64,000 nt of DNA from Limnephilus marmoratus (taxonomy: Eukaryota > Arthropoda > Insecta > Trichoptera > Limnephilidae). The stretch is from positions 18,150,795 to 18,214,794 of the forward strand of contig OU862919.1 of the NCBI GenBank assembly GCA_917880885.1. Reading direction: 5' to 3'. Both the position numbers and the translations under genes were made by a program. Below are positions 11,101 through 25,300 of this stretch, in pieces; the first letter of the stretch is position 1; every line of letters starts with the position of its first letter. The notes beneath the pieces were generated by a model, which did not search any database, was not told where the DNA came from, and was given only the letters and a program-made list of their open reading frames with translations.

Positions 11101-14100
11101 GCTAATTTCAACAGCTATCGATTCGCTGTTTGGATAATATATCGTATAACTATTTTTAGATACCATCGGAAACAATTGAATGTATAATTAGTATTGTTTC
11201 TATCAAATCAGTAAAAGGGTTCAAAGTGCAAGGCAATTTGCAATGATTTTATTTTGAGAAACAATGGCATCTTTGATGACGAAATATTTCGAACTAGATA
11301 TTTTGATGGGAGTATTTATTATTATGCGCATTGTTGCGTGAAATTTGTATTTAATATTAAATAAAAAAAAACTAAGGTAAAGATAATTCGAAACAATACT
11401 CAAAATCAGTCTTCCTATATCTTACAAGATTTCATGGGTGCCAGTTTCAAACGCGTCGATAATAATATTATTAGCGTGGACATGGAACTCCACAGATTTA
11501 CAATTGTGCCAACACGAACAGGGCTTTACAGCATCCTTCTCTTCATCTCCGTGATCATTCAATTCTTCATCGTCATCTATTTCATCGTTTGTAAGGCTTG
11601 GAGCGTAAATTATACCTGAAAATGTAAAGATTACAGAAAATCGTTAGTTTAACGATAGAGAGTAGGAATTACTTTAAAGCGAATTACAATGGGAAGACGA
11701 AAGTTGGAATAAGTTTTTATGAACGACATGGAAATAAAATCTATTATCTTAACTATGAAAATTAATGAATTAGTTAATGCAATAATATTATGCAACTTCA
11801 GTAAAAAAAGACAATGTATCTCTCGTAAAGAGTGAAGCCGGAACCAGTTGTGAAAAGATCGAAAGAATTGAGAAAGCTAACTAAGTATTTAATTATTTGC
11901 CTTTTTAAAGATCGACCAAAGATGTTTGTGGCAAGCAAACACTGTAGCAGTTCGCGATACGTTGTGAATAAGTCATACATATTTATATCATCCGATCACA
12001 ATAAAAAACATCGATTTCAACCAGCTCAACTTGCCGCGGCGCTGAAGAAACAAGGCTTATTATCCGCTCTTGGTGGACCAGCCGCCAATAGCGTCTTAAG
12101 AGGGCTTGGTTAGACCCAACCGGAAAATTATCATTTTTAAATCCAACTCAAGACGTATCGAAACTTTTTTTACAAAAAAGTATAAATTGATTTCGATAGT
12201 TTGTTATTTTATCTGGTAAAGCTATGTTTTCAAATTTGAAAAAGTTTGAATTTTTTATTAGATATAAAAATTCAAGCCATATTTCAAAATTTTAATTTTT
12301 GTTCAACATTGAAAAAAAACCCATGCATGTGTTTCATGGCAAAAATTGATCCGTTCGTGTATTTATTTAAAAATTATTGAAAAATTATAAATAATTTTGA
12401 TCGAAAAATAATTTTAGGAAGTAGGTATGTAATATTAATTAATTTACAATATCGCGCTTCACCATTTTTATCGCAGCCCGTAACATTCCGATACTCGGCC
12501 GGGTGTCTTCGCGACGCGACCGACGCGCGCCGGCTGAATCAGAACATTTATTTTGAAATGATATTTGAAAACGACTTTATAAATAAATACGAATTCAACG
12601 CATCAATAGGATATTCACTGAATATTTTTATACAAAAATTTTGATATTTTAAAATGAATGTTTCTTTGTTTGTCCCTCATTATTTTCTATATGCAATGGT
12701 GAACTCTGGCATTATAAAATGTTTTCCTGTATCATTTTTCTGATTACGATGAAACTTTGATAATTTGTAGTGAGCACGTCCGCAAAGGTTTCCATATACT
12801 TTTTCAGTCAGTCGTATGGTTTCTCTTATCTGTGGTCGTATCCATAAAATCAAACATCTTTCACCTTCACATTCAATGCCCGCGACACTGTAAATAACTA
12901 ATTTGTAAAAATGTAGAAAAAATCCTATCCCAGGTATGTTTCTGTATCCATTTGTAAATAGTAAAATTAGATAGAACCTAAGAATTCTTAATAAATTGTA
13001 CAGCGCCCTTGAGGTGATTTTTCACGAAAACGGCGCCCTTCAAATTATCCAATTATTATTATTATAATGGTTAGCTCGAGCGTTATAAATTTTTTCCTAA
13101 GCCATTCTTAGCCTTACTATACCTAAGCCATTTTTTCCTAAGTCATTATTGCGATGAAACTTTGATAATTTGTAGTGAGCACGCTCGCGAAGGTTTCTAT
13201 ATACAATGGTGAGCTCTGGAGTTATGAATTTTTTTCCTATACCATTCATCCGTTTGCCACGAAACTTTGTAAATTTGTAGTGAGCACGCTTGCGAAGGTT
13301 TCTATACAATGGTGAGACAATCTTTGGTGATTTGGTGTGCGCACGCCCGCGAAGGTTTTTATTTTTATTTTTTTTTATTTCTTTTTATTGAGGAAACAAA
13401 CAGTCATACAGTAAAATAATTTATAACAATAAAATTTAATATGTTGTAGACCAATTAAGTTCCATTATGTTAAATATTGGTTTAGTATTTTTACCTACTC
13501 AACTTATTAATTGACAAAAAGAAAAAAAATAATAAAGAAAACATAAAAAAGAAAAACATAAAACATAATAAAGAAAAACGTAAAATTAATAACAAACGTG
13601 GTTTACTATTTACTATGGTTGATAATAATATAATTTTCACAAAAAAGAGAAAAAAAAAAAAGGATTTTAAGTTATTAATTTATTAAGCTGCATTTTATAT
13701 GATTTCAAGTCATGGTTGAAAATGTCCACATCTCGTAAGGCATTGTAAGTTTCACAGATACGTACTAAATATTACAGAGTTTTGCGCGTATTTAGATTTA
13801 CTGTGTGGTATTCTAAATAAGTCGTTCGATCTGGTGTTTTGTTTGGGGCAAAGAAGTGCAATATTTTCTAACAGATATGATGAATCAACAAGGCAGTTCA
13901 CGATTTTGTGTAAGAATAATGCATCAGAGATTTTTCTGCGTTTATATAAAGCGATAGGTTCAAATCGATGATAACTAAATCGATAAGATAGGTGTTTTAT
14001 AAATTTGTTCTGGATATTTTCAATGCGATGAATCTATGTTTGATATTGAGGATTCCAAATTACTGAGGCGAACTCGAGTTGTGACCGTACATATGACATA

Positions 14101-17100
14101 TATAACAGAATTAGGGTGTGTGCTATAATAAAAGGCTTTGTAATGCGAATAATGAAACCCAATTGCTTGTAAGCTTTTTCTAGAATATTTTCGATATGAT
14201 CCCTAAATAACATTTTAGAGTCTATTTATAATGTTTCCATTTATAATGTTGAGTTCTAGCTTTAGGAAATTATATCCTACGTCATTAATTTTTTTATGTG
14301 TTTTACAGATTGATGTAATCCTATTACAATACACATGACTTAAACACAACATTAAATGAAAATTTTACAATAATATATTTCAGAGTACTTGCCTAAAATG
14401 ACTCCTGAAACCTTTAAAGGCCAACATTGAAAATGTCAAGTGACCTGGAGGTATCATTTAGTAGCACCATACCTCTTGTCATGCAATGCTGGGCCAGAAC
14501 GTCCGTTCTGCCTTGTGGAATACAGAGCAAGTCGTGGTGACGGCCCTGGCCCTCTAAGTCACCAAAAATTGCGAACCACTTGGGGTGACCTTTAGCATAG
14601 GTGTTGGTAATCCAATATATGGTTGCCGGGGCGGCGGTACCCACACCCGCCTTCCAAATTACTGATACTATCTATTGTGCACACGAATAAATAAATCAAA
14701 ATGAGATGTTTCTTACGATCCAACTGAATTTCTTACTCAGTTAAAATACAATTACAGAAAGAAAAAAAACGAAACATTGTTTATTCATGTAAGTATCTAC
14801 TTTATAGCTACTGTGTTTACGCATTTCACTTGTATCTATTTATGTTTATGCACTTCAATGTATAAGAGTACAAGTTGCAAATAACTACTTATTTGGAAAA
14901 AATCTGTAACCTTGAATTCTAAATCAATTTCATCTGAATCATACCACTTCATACGACTTCAGCTCCGCGTCAGCTGCACGAAAAACGCGGCTTGCAGTGG
15001 AACGAAATCTAGTTCAAAGACCCTCTTTTGATGAAATTTGATTTTTCGGCCGCTGGTAAAGCCGTCTTAAGGCTCTGCAACCGGGCCCGAAAAAAAGAAG
15101 ATGGAGAGATAAGAAATTACGAATGATAGAGGAGAGTGCTAACATTTACAGCGACAAAATCGATGCGAAAATTGCGAAAATGTTTAATAAAACACGACTC
15201 GTTTAAAATAGAGCAAAAATCTCGCGGGCATTATCTTAAACAGCATTTAAAAAAACACTGTGAATTTTTTCATACATGTAACTTGTAAAATAACTGAAAC
15301 AAACGTGTTCATAATTTTTATTTATTATTATTTTTTATTTATTATTAGAGATAATATATTACAAAATTATTACATAAAATTTATAATACATTACTCCCAA
15401 TGAGTTTAAAACTCATTTCGGGAAGTACAGCATTATACATCTAAAGGAAAATTATTTTTACATAAGAACACGGAAATCAATGAACAATACATAGATTTTT
15501 AAATGGACTAGACACACTTGATACAGGTAATTGAAGAATATATAAGAGTTACAAAGGAAGACAGATAACTTCGTAGTGGGTTAATAAAGTTGCTGAGAAT
15601 ATATCCTTTTAGAGCCTTTGCCAATATTTTTTTGTTTGATTCTGGTAGTTTTAGGACATTAGGTAATGCGTTGTATTGCGTATGTGCGATGTATTGTAAG
15701 GAGTTAATTCCAAATTTAGTTGTGTGTGTAGATGACGATAGGTGTATTAAATAATAATAATTTTCGGAGCATACTTTGCGATTTTTTTGCTATCGAGGGA
15801 ATTTTATATAATTTGCGTTTCGGCGCGGGCAAAGTCTAGATATTATTTTCAAGAATAACATATATTTTTTTGAGAGCTTTAAAACTCACCGTGTTTAAGG
15901 GAAATATGTTATAAATCGGTACAAAACCGGGTTGCGTGCCCTTAAGGGCGCTGCAGTGTTCGCTTGCCACAAGTTTCCATAACGAAAAATATGAGAAGAA
16001 CCATTTAAACTTACAAAATAAGTAAATACAGAAGAGTAGTATAATTACCAAAATGATCATTCAAACAAAGCAAGTCTATAATTCCGCAAACCATGACATT
16101 CTCAACGGGGGTGTTGTAGGGCGCACAGCCACACAGGCCAAGGGAAGCATTCACCCTGCACTCCACAACGCAGGATGCGCTGCTGTACTCCGAGAAGTAA
16201 TTCAAAACCATGTCCTTGTTCTGTTTGCACTTACGACTGTAAATAAATATAATAGAAATCCAAACGTTACAGAGAGCATAGACATTTTAAAGGTAGGTAA
16301 TTATAACATTTGCAACTAAAACGACAATAGTTACTTTCCCTCAACATCTTACAATCTAATAATTTTTATAACTACCTACCTCAGGGCTGGGCAAAATACA
16401 TGCTTTGCTGTAATTAAAATACAAATTACAAAATACTTTTTCGTATGTATTTAAAATACGAAATACAAAATACTTTCAAGTCGTGTATTTGAAATACAAA
16501 ATACAAATTACAAAATACAAAATACATTTGGTTTTGGTAGAACCTTTGGTTGTAATAAATTGTCGTAAGTGCCCTTATGTAAGGGTGCGTTTGCGTAGAA
16601 GAAAACAGAGACGTACAAAAATTTACCAATCATATTGCTCAAAAGACACATCTCATCTCTGCTTCACTTGTAAAGTTTTGTGGTATAGAACCCAGGTGTT
16701 AAATAATCATAATTATTATTATTATAACACGACATTTGTATAGCGCAGTTTTGTGTTATTTCACTTCAAGTGCGCTCTACTGTAATTAACTTAAAACTAA
16801 TCTAGTATTCTGTCAAATTATTCCTATAGCGCTTGATCCAATACTATGACACAAAAATGTACAATACAAAGCAATGCCAAGTATAATATAATATGATACA
16901 AATATTATAGAAAATGTACAATACCAGTGCTATTATAGCACGTGTTGCCAACTCTAAATATTAACATACATAATATTCTCGCTCAGCACCGAACGAGTAC
17001 AGTCGCGTTATTTTGTAAGAAGTAAAACAATAAATATAATTACTTACATTAATAACTCGCCCACCTGGGCGATTCCATTAATTTAATATGGAAACCGAAG

Positions 17101-20100
17101 AAATTTTTAAAAATATTAAAGACTTAGTTAATAAGATCACTTCAGTGAAAGACTCAAAAATAAAATTAACACTGGAACAAAATATTGTATCACTGGAAGA
17201 AAAAATTCATCACGAACTAATTAGTCTACAAAAGAAGATCATAGAATTACAAGAAATTAATATTAAAAATAATCATCACTACACACAGAAACTCGAAGAA
17301 ATCCATCAAAATAACAAAAAATCATACGCGAGTGCACTAAGTAACAATAAAAACTTCGCAGAAACTTCATATAATGCAGAACAGAAATACGCCATTTTAA
17401 TTACCTCAAAAAACACCTTGAAGGCCGAGGACATAAAAATAAAAATTCAAAAAAATATTAATTTAACAAAAATAAAAGTTGGAGTAAATGGTGTAAAAAA
17501 GATCGGAGAACAAAAATTAGTGATTTCTTGCCAAAAAAAAGAAGATGCAGAAAAATTAACCGAAGAGATAAATAAAGTAATTGGAAAAGAAGTATCGGCC
17601 GAAGAAATAAAAAAAAGGAAACCGTGCTTAATGTTGAAAAGCCTGCAATGCCAATTGACTGAAGAAGAAATTATAGACGGGATTGTACAACAAAATGAAG
17701 GATTAACCCTAGAAGACAAAAAAGACATTAAGCTTATCAAGGAATTAAAAAATAAGTACAATGAAGGAAAAGAAAACGACACCACTAACTACATTATCGA
17801 AACAACTGGACAATTAAGGAAAAAACTAATTGAAAAAAAAAAATTAAACATCAAATTCCAAAGAGTGTACGTCAGCGACTGCAGCCCGCTCACACAATGT
17901 TACCATTGCCTCAAGTTCGGCCACACAGCTCAAAGATGTCACGCCAGGACGCAGCCTCCCATTTGCCCTCATTGCACTAAGGAACATATACTATCTAAAT
18001 GTGAAAACAAAGAACAAACTCCAATCTGCAACAACTGCTGTGTCCAAAACAAAAGGTTTGATATGAACTATTCCACCGATCATAGAGTCGATAGCATAAA
18101 ATGCCTTTACCGGCAAAAAATGCTTCGAATTGCCAAAGAACGCATTGACTACGAATAAATATTGTAAATTTTCATTTCCTCAAACTCTTATCTATAAATT
18201 AACAATGAATGATTTTTTATGTAACGCATTAGATAAAAAAATATGTATTGAAGAAAACTTATATCACTCTATAAGAGATTGCTATTTTATTTGCACTCAA
18301 AAAAGATTTACTCAATTTCATAAAAATATTAAAAGCGTAAAAATTTTTTTTGAAAAATTAATAATATCTTTAAAAGAAATATTTTTTTTCCCGGGCTTGA
18401 TTGGGTTTACAAAGACCTACTCTACTGGCGAAACTAATTACTCCATTCCAGGGTACCAGGTAACAATAATAAGAATAAACAAAAACTCTGATATTGGAAT
18501 ATCTATTTCCAACCAGTATAATGTTCTCAATATTAATGAAGTAATTAATGATTATGATGTTAATATTTTAAATATAAAATTTAAAGACGTAAATAAATTA
18601 TCGCATTATATTGCTATTTATCCTACACATAAGTCTACAGTACAACAATTTATAGTAGAATCAAAAAACGCTTTATTGAATTTTAGAAATATAAATAATA
18701 TTATTTTACGAGATATGCATTTAAATATTGTAAATGATTATGCTAGTAATGATAAAGATGTGATCAATCAATATATGATCAATAAAAAATCGGAACATTC
18801 TTCAACAATCTCTACACATTATAAAATCCGTATTTGTATTACTAACTCTATGTCACACTCTACTTTGAAAATACTCTACATATTTAAAAGAAATCAATAT
18901 CACATTAATATTTTTACAAAATGGATGACTTCATAGCTAATGAATTAGAAAATAATTTTAAAATACAAGAATATGAGTGTGTATACACCGATTCATGTAA
19001 TGACATAATCTCAAAGAATCTCAATAATATTTTCATTTTTCATAGTAATATACGAAGTATGGAACGAAATTGGGATGAATTAATTCTAAAATTAAACAAT
19101 CTAAATAAAAAACCTGACATCATAATATTATCAGAAACTTTTACTAATGACGAATCACCCACCTATCATTTACCAGAATATAATTATGTTACAACCAAAA
19201 TAAACATCAATAAAAATAGTGGTCTCGTCATATTCATTCACGATAAATTTAGTATTGTCAAAATAACTGAACATCCTATACACCTAGTAAACTGTATTGA
19301 AATACAATTAAAACTCGACAAAACAAACTACCACATAATAGCTGTTTACAGAACACACGGTTCGAATATCTCGTCATTAATAAATGAATTTAAACAAATA
19401 CTGTTAAAATTTAGTAATAAACTTTGCTTTATTGCAGGAGACTTCAATTTAAACATTAATGAAAACGTAGAAAATAATTTCAAAAATGAATATATTAATT
19501 GTATGACTGAATTTAACTTCATATCGTGCATTAATAAAAATACGAGAGAGATAAAAAATCACACTCCATCTTGTTTAGACCATATATGGACTAACATAAA
19601 TATTAAAGATATCGACAAAATCAAATCAATTGTTTGGAAAACGAATATAACTGACCACCATGCATGCATTCTTCTCTATGATAACAAAATTAAACATAAA
19701 AAATTTAATCTAACAAAGACAAAATCCTACACAAATATGACTATTTTATCCAAAAAACTAAGAAATGAACAATGGAACAACGTGTTAAATAGTTATGATA
19801 CCGAGACTTGCTCAAAAAACTTTGAAAATATATTGTCTCAACACATAAAAAATTCAACTACTGAAACTACAGTCCGCATTAAATCTAAACTAAGAATTTT
19901 AAAGCCTTGGATAACACAAGGACTTATAATATCAATTAGAAACAAAGAAAAACTTTATAAAACAGCATTGAAAAATCCTCTAAATGAAAAAGCATACACT
20001 TTTTACAAAAAATTTAAAAATAAATTAACAAACTGTATCAAAAAAAATAAAGAAGACTATTTCAAAAATAAAATACTTTCTACAGACAATAACAATAAAC

Positions 20101-22272
20101 AAATATGGAAAACAGTCAACTTAGCCATGGATAACACTAAAAAAACACAAAAAAAAAATACATTGAACATGAAAATAAAATAATAGATGCTAATATTCAA
20201 CCTAAACAATGTGCAAACATCTTTAATTCTTTTTTTGCTAATGTAGGAAAAAATCTTGCGAAAAATATCAATAAATCTTTTAACCCGAAAAAACAAACGA
20301 TTGAAAATGTACAAAATCAAAATAATTTATCAAAATTTGAAACAACCTCAGAAAGTGAAGTTTTAAAAATAATAGAAGGCATGAAAGGAGGTTCGTCTCC
20401 CGGATTTGACCTTATTACAGTACATTTTCTAAAATCCATGAAAATTCATTTGATAAAACCAATTACTCATTTGATAAACTTAAGTTTAACAGAGGGAATA
20501 TTTCCGACAAACTATAAAAATACAATTATTTCACCTATTTATAAATCTGGAGATCCTCAACAAGTAACTAACTACCGCCCAATTTGTCTAATCTCAAACA
20601 TTGGAAAGATTTTTGAAAAAATTGTGAAAAACCAATTGGTCGGTTTCCTAGAAAGTAATAAAATTCTTCACCAAAACCAATTTGGTTTTATAAAGTCACT
20701 CAGCACACAAGATGCTATTGCTAATGTAACCTCATACATCAATGAATCATTGGATAAAGGTGAAAAATGTGCCGGTATATTTATTGATCTCAGAAAAGCT
20801 TTTGATAGTATATCCCATGAGATTCTACTAAAAAAACTAAACAATATAGGTATAAAAGACAATGCAATTAAATGGATTTCGAACTACCTAAAAAATCGAC
20901 CGCAAGTCGTAAAAATAAATCAGATTAATAGCGATAAAGAAATATCAGACTTTGGAATCCCTCAAGGTACAGTAATCGGACCAATCCTTTTCACCATATA
21001 TGTTAATGACATTTTTTTTCAACCACTACATGGCCAAATTACTTCATACGCCGATGATACGGTACTAATAATTAGCGATAAAACTTGGGAAAAAGTAACA
21101 TTTAAAGCCACCGAAGACATAAATATTTTAAAGAATTTCTTCGACGTAAACTTACTATCACTAAATGGTGATAAAACATTTGTAATTCCATTTGCAATAC
21201 ACAAAAATGATACCCCTAAAAACATTGACATCATCATCCATGATAATTCCAAAACACATAGTAAAAATTATTGTATCCAAAACTGCACAATATTAAAAAC
21301 AACAAACACAATCAAATATTTAGGAGTCATTATCGATAAAAATTTGAAATGGAAGGAACAAATTTGTCAAGTTGTAAAAAAAATTAGAAAATTGATTTAT
21401 ATATTTTTAAGACACAGAAATTTTTTATCTGTAAAAAACTTATATCTAATATATTACGCTTTGGTTCAATCAACTTTACAATATGCTATCATTAGCTGGG
21501 GATCCGCATACAAAACTAATCTTTCCCCAATTGAAGTTGTGCAGAGGCTAATAATTAAAATCATATTAAAAAAACCTTCTGACTACCCAACGGATCAATT
21601 ATTTAAGGAATTTCAAGTACCATCTTTCAAAGATCTATACAATAGAAATGCATTGATTCAAATTATAAAAGAAAAAGAAAAATATCAATTTATAACTGAA
21701 AACCGTACTAGACATAAATATATTTTTTCATGCCCAAAATTAAACACTTCCTTTGCACAAAATTATTATACTTATCAAGGAAGACTTATTTTCAACCGAT
21801 TACCGGATGAAATTAGAAAAATTAATGATAAAATCCAATTAATAAACACTGTAAAAAAATATTTTAAAGATAATCTCAAAAAAAAAAAAAAACAGTTTCC
21901 GACTAATATAATCTACTTATAACTCAGTTTCCAAGTGATACTCCATTCTTCAAATAAGTTAAATTTTGTATTGTTTTTAGCAACTAATTACAATAATTCT
22001 GGACACATTATCCAAATAGTAAAATTGTTTTGATAGTAGATAAATACTTATAATTACATATCACCGAACTTACAACTTATTGTTTTTTACATTCACATTG
22101 TAATTTAAGAACTTAAATATAGCATTAAAAAATGTACACTACTCTTCCAGACACAAGCTAACGCTTCCATGGAAGAGTGGTATTAACATATTTGAATATG
22201 AACATGTAAGCAAATTAACACATCATCTAAATGTACATTATATTTTATATGCTATAATCAATAAACGTTTGA

Positions 22273-22341
<69 letters not shown>

Positions 22342-25300
22342 TGCTCTGGTCTCTAGCGTTTTTAGTCTATGTATTATCTATGTCAGTTTATTTTTCATTA
22401 TCATTATTAAGGTCGCTAAATGTATTTGAAAATGTATTTTGAAGCCACAAGTATTTGAAATACAAATTACAAAATACCTCAGCATCAGGTAATTGATGCT
22501 GAGGTATTTTGTATTTGTATTTCAAATACGTATTTCAATTACAAGTAATTCAAATACTGCCCAGCCCTGAATCCTACCTCTCTATTAGATTTTTTGTTAA
22601 GTTTGTCAATATTGCCATGTTTAAACTGTTGTTTTTGATAAGTTTTTAGATTTTCACGGCCAGTATTTTTGTTATTTGTTTTTGGGGTGTTATGCCGTGT
22701 TGCTACCTCCTATTTCAGCCAACGTTTCGGACAGCGTTGCAGTGTCCATCATCAGGGCAGATCCGGCAGATCCGTTGTGTTATTTTTTGTAATTGTTTCA
22801 AAAATTTGTAAATGCATTTCTCTAATTACTCGGTCGAACCAGCAAGTCAATAATTAGTTATTTTCCACCTCGATTTATTTAATAACTCCATCATTTATTC
22901 AATTTCTGAACTATTTACTTATTAATAGGTTCATTTAAAGCTTGACTGGTGATATAACCGATATACCTAGATACCTACTACATAGAAATCATAATCTAAA
23001 CTCAATTTAGAAATTTTGCTATTTCGGTTTACAAATTACACTATAATGAATTTATAGGGTCTAACCTTTCCACAGGCAAACTCAATACTTCTGGTGAATG
23101 CCATATGAGCTTCGAATTGACCTCCACGAAGGTGGTTTCAGCTGGCTGCGGTATGACCACCGTGTATCCATCGCCATCCTGAGACCAGGGCAGCTGGTGG
23201 GGTTTATGGATGACCGTGATCAGGTCAGGGGTGTGATGGAGGAGCAGAGAGAGGCCAAAGTCTGGACCGAAGTACCAGGTGGACCCGCGAGCAGATTTGT
23301 TGTGCCTGGATCTTGGAGTAAAAAAATATATATTTATTTTTATTTAAAATTATAAAACAAATTTTACAAAACATTATTAACTCATTTAATTACCAAGTTA
23401 GTAGAGAAATATTGTCGGGTCAAACTAGAGAGCTAGTCTATTTACTAACACTTGAAAATAATAAAACCCATTTGCTTAAAAATAGTAGGGATAGTTACAA
23501 AACAATATCAGTATTTAAAATTTTGGACAATAAATGAATAAGTGAAAATACATAGTAAAGTGCAACTGTCGTGTTGCATCTAGGTTTGGATTATTTACAA
23601 ACTTTTAAGTTAACATTTTTTCTAGAAGTTTTACAACCGGTAGGACCTTAAATTTATCAAAAGTTCACTGGTTGGAAAATCTCTAGCTTTTTAAAGAAAA
23701 ATTTTATCATTTTTTTATGTTTTTACTATCAGATACAAGTTGGAAAGAGCTTCCCCATTCGTAAATGATTCGATGCATAATATCTGAACACATTGTTTCT
23801 GCTGTCCGAATAACGAGTCATCTTCAGCTTTCACCAGCTGTCTGTTTTCCGTTCAATGAGGCTTGCTCATTCGCATTTCAATGTTTTTTGTCATTCATCC
23901 CATGTCATTCGTTTTGAAATATCTGCCTTGTATCTACGGTATTATGGCTTCATATTATTATACAAAAAGGTCTCTTGCATGCCATAATGGAGGGTATGAC
24001 CGAGGGGGCAAACTCTAGGGGACGCCCACGCCGAGAGTACTTGGAGGACCTGCTGGTGGACGTGCGCTGCTCATCGTATGCAGACTTCAAATTGCCGCAC
24101 AAGACAGGGAAGAATGGAAGAGAAGAATAGAGGAAATTGCTGCAAACCAATCCCAGGATTGAAACCAGAGAGAGAGAGAGAGAGATTATTATACATTATG
24201 ATGTATAATAATATTATAATGCAATCGATATGGTGTAACTTCTCATATATTTATGCCTGTGATATTTGTCTCCTTGGAATGCTAGGAAAGACTTTAATTT
24301 AATTGAAAGAGCTTTTAGTAAGTTTCAAGATTCAGATGTCATTACTGCTACGAGTATGATTAATTAATCAAATAAGAGGTGTTTTATTTTGGGTTAATTT
24401 AATTTAATATCAATGGTTTTCATTTGGTTTACGTACACAGCCCAATCTAGTCTTATGTGGCGCTTTATTTCCCAATCTTTACTTCCTTTGAGCTGTACTC
24501 TTTTCTGGCCTAGGTATTCGTAAACATCCACTACCTTTATTACTTTACAACTCTAGTCTACATCTGTTACGTCTTTCGAGGCTTGTAAATTAAAAAAAGT
24601 GTACAAATAGGTAAAATTAACGTTGCTTAACCATACCTAATTTGGGATAAATCAAAAGTGCAGCAATATCCAAAGCCACACAGGGACGGCTGGAATAGTT
24701 TATCACAGGGGACGCTCTCCCCTTCCCAGCGACAAGTCAGCAATATATCACTACACGGCTTACTAAGCAGCTTCATGGCATCTCGGGGCTAGAGATAAAT
24801 GTCTTCAAAAATCATCTTAAACAGCTTATAATATTTATTTAAAACGCTGTAACTTTGTAAGCTCTAACTTTGAATTTTATTTACACGAACCGTGTCTTAA
24901 TCGGGGTATTTATAAAGTTGGGCAGAAAAGTTTATATCTGCTCTGACATTCGTATAAATAAAGTGATATTACACAAAGCTACGGTGTAACGTGTAATTCC
25001 TTCACAAAGTAAGTGTTTACAAAAATCACAGAATAAAAAAATAACACGAGAAGTGCCTTGTGGGCGTGTTTCGTGATCCAATTATTTGCCCAATTTAGGC
25101 TTATACTAAAACTGTGTACCATGATTACATATTCAAATGGGATGGCGATACACAATTGCAGACAAGTGTAAAAGGGACGGACTACCCACTTATTGGTCTA
25201 GAACCAAAAGATACAAGTCAGTGGCACATTTATATGGAAGGCACTTCTGGTGTTATATTCTTTTTCTCTTACCAAAATCTTACTTCTTAGGGAACGTACC

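Larger units (their letters stand above)
16641..22338 (+). mobile_element. Nearly full-length LINE (Jockey/CR1 type) in ppk intron 5
   Basis: The element carries, in order: a 5' region; ORF1 (17088-18158); an extra endonuclease-like ORF (18205-18936); ORF2 (18921-21922, one frame break); a 3' UTR with AATAAA (22259-22264); and 63 consecutive A residues (22276-22338). The octamer TATTGCTC follows the poly(A) (22339-22346) and also lies at 16633-16640, a candidate target duplication that would set the 5' end at 16641. That end is less sure than the 3' end. The long uninterrupted poly(A) suggests recent insertion. The element is antisense to ppk. Confidence 0.88.
16382..22569. mobile_element. 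hAT-like foldback element, split by a LINE
   Basis: The left end CAGGGCTGGGCA (16382-16393) and right end TGCCCAGCCCTG (22558-22569) are exact inverted repeats. Both arms consist of short AAATACAAAATAC-type repeats facing each other (16400-16525 and 22420-22550). The CAG...CTG ends resemble hAT termini. A CCTACCT heptamer occurs just left of the left end and, three bases displaced, just right of the right end, so the target duplication is uncertain. The LINE lies between the arms. Confidence 0.65.

Noticed and set aside
11832..12113. 93-codon open frame ending LLSALGGPAANSVLRGLG
   Set aside because: No recognisable family, no splice or repeat support, and it lies inside ppk intron 6 on the opposite strand. 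Kept as unknown.
12475..12535. Short CpG-rich patch as a possible promoter or island
   Set aside because: Only about 60 bp, in the middle of ppk intron 6, with no associated exon or start site.
16053..16319. Plus-strand open frame of 88 codons
   Set aside because: Antisense shadow of ppk exon 6.
16483..16743. Cysteine-rich frame resembling a piggyBac C-terminal finger
   Set aside because: The spacing is wrong, and the proposed LINE target duplication falls inside it, so the frame joins unrelated sequences.
23098..23355. Plus-strand open frame of 85 codons
   Set aside because: It is the antisense shadow of ppk exon 5, which has splice sites and family motifs on the minus strand.
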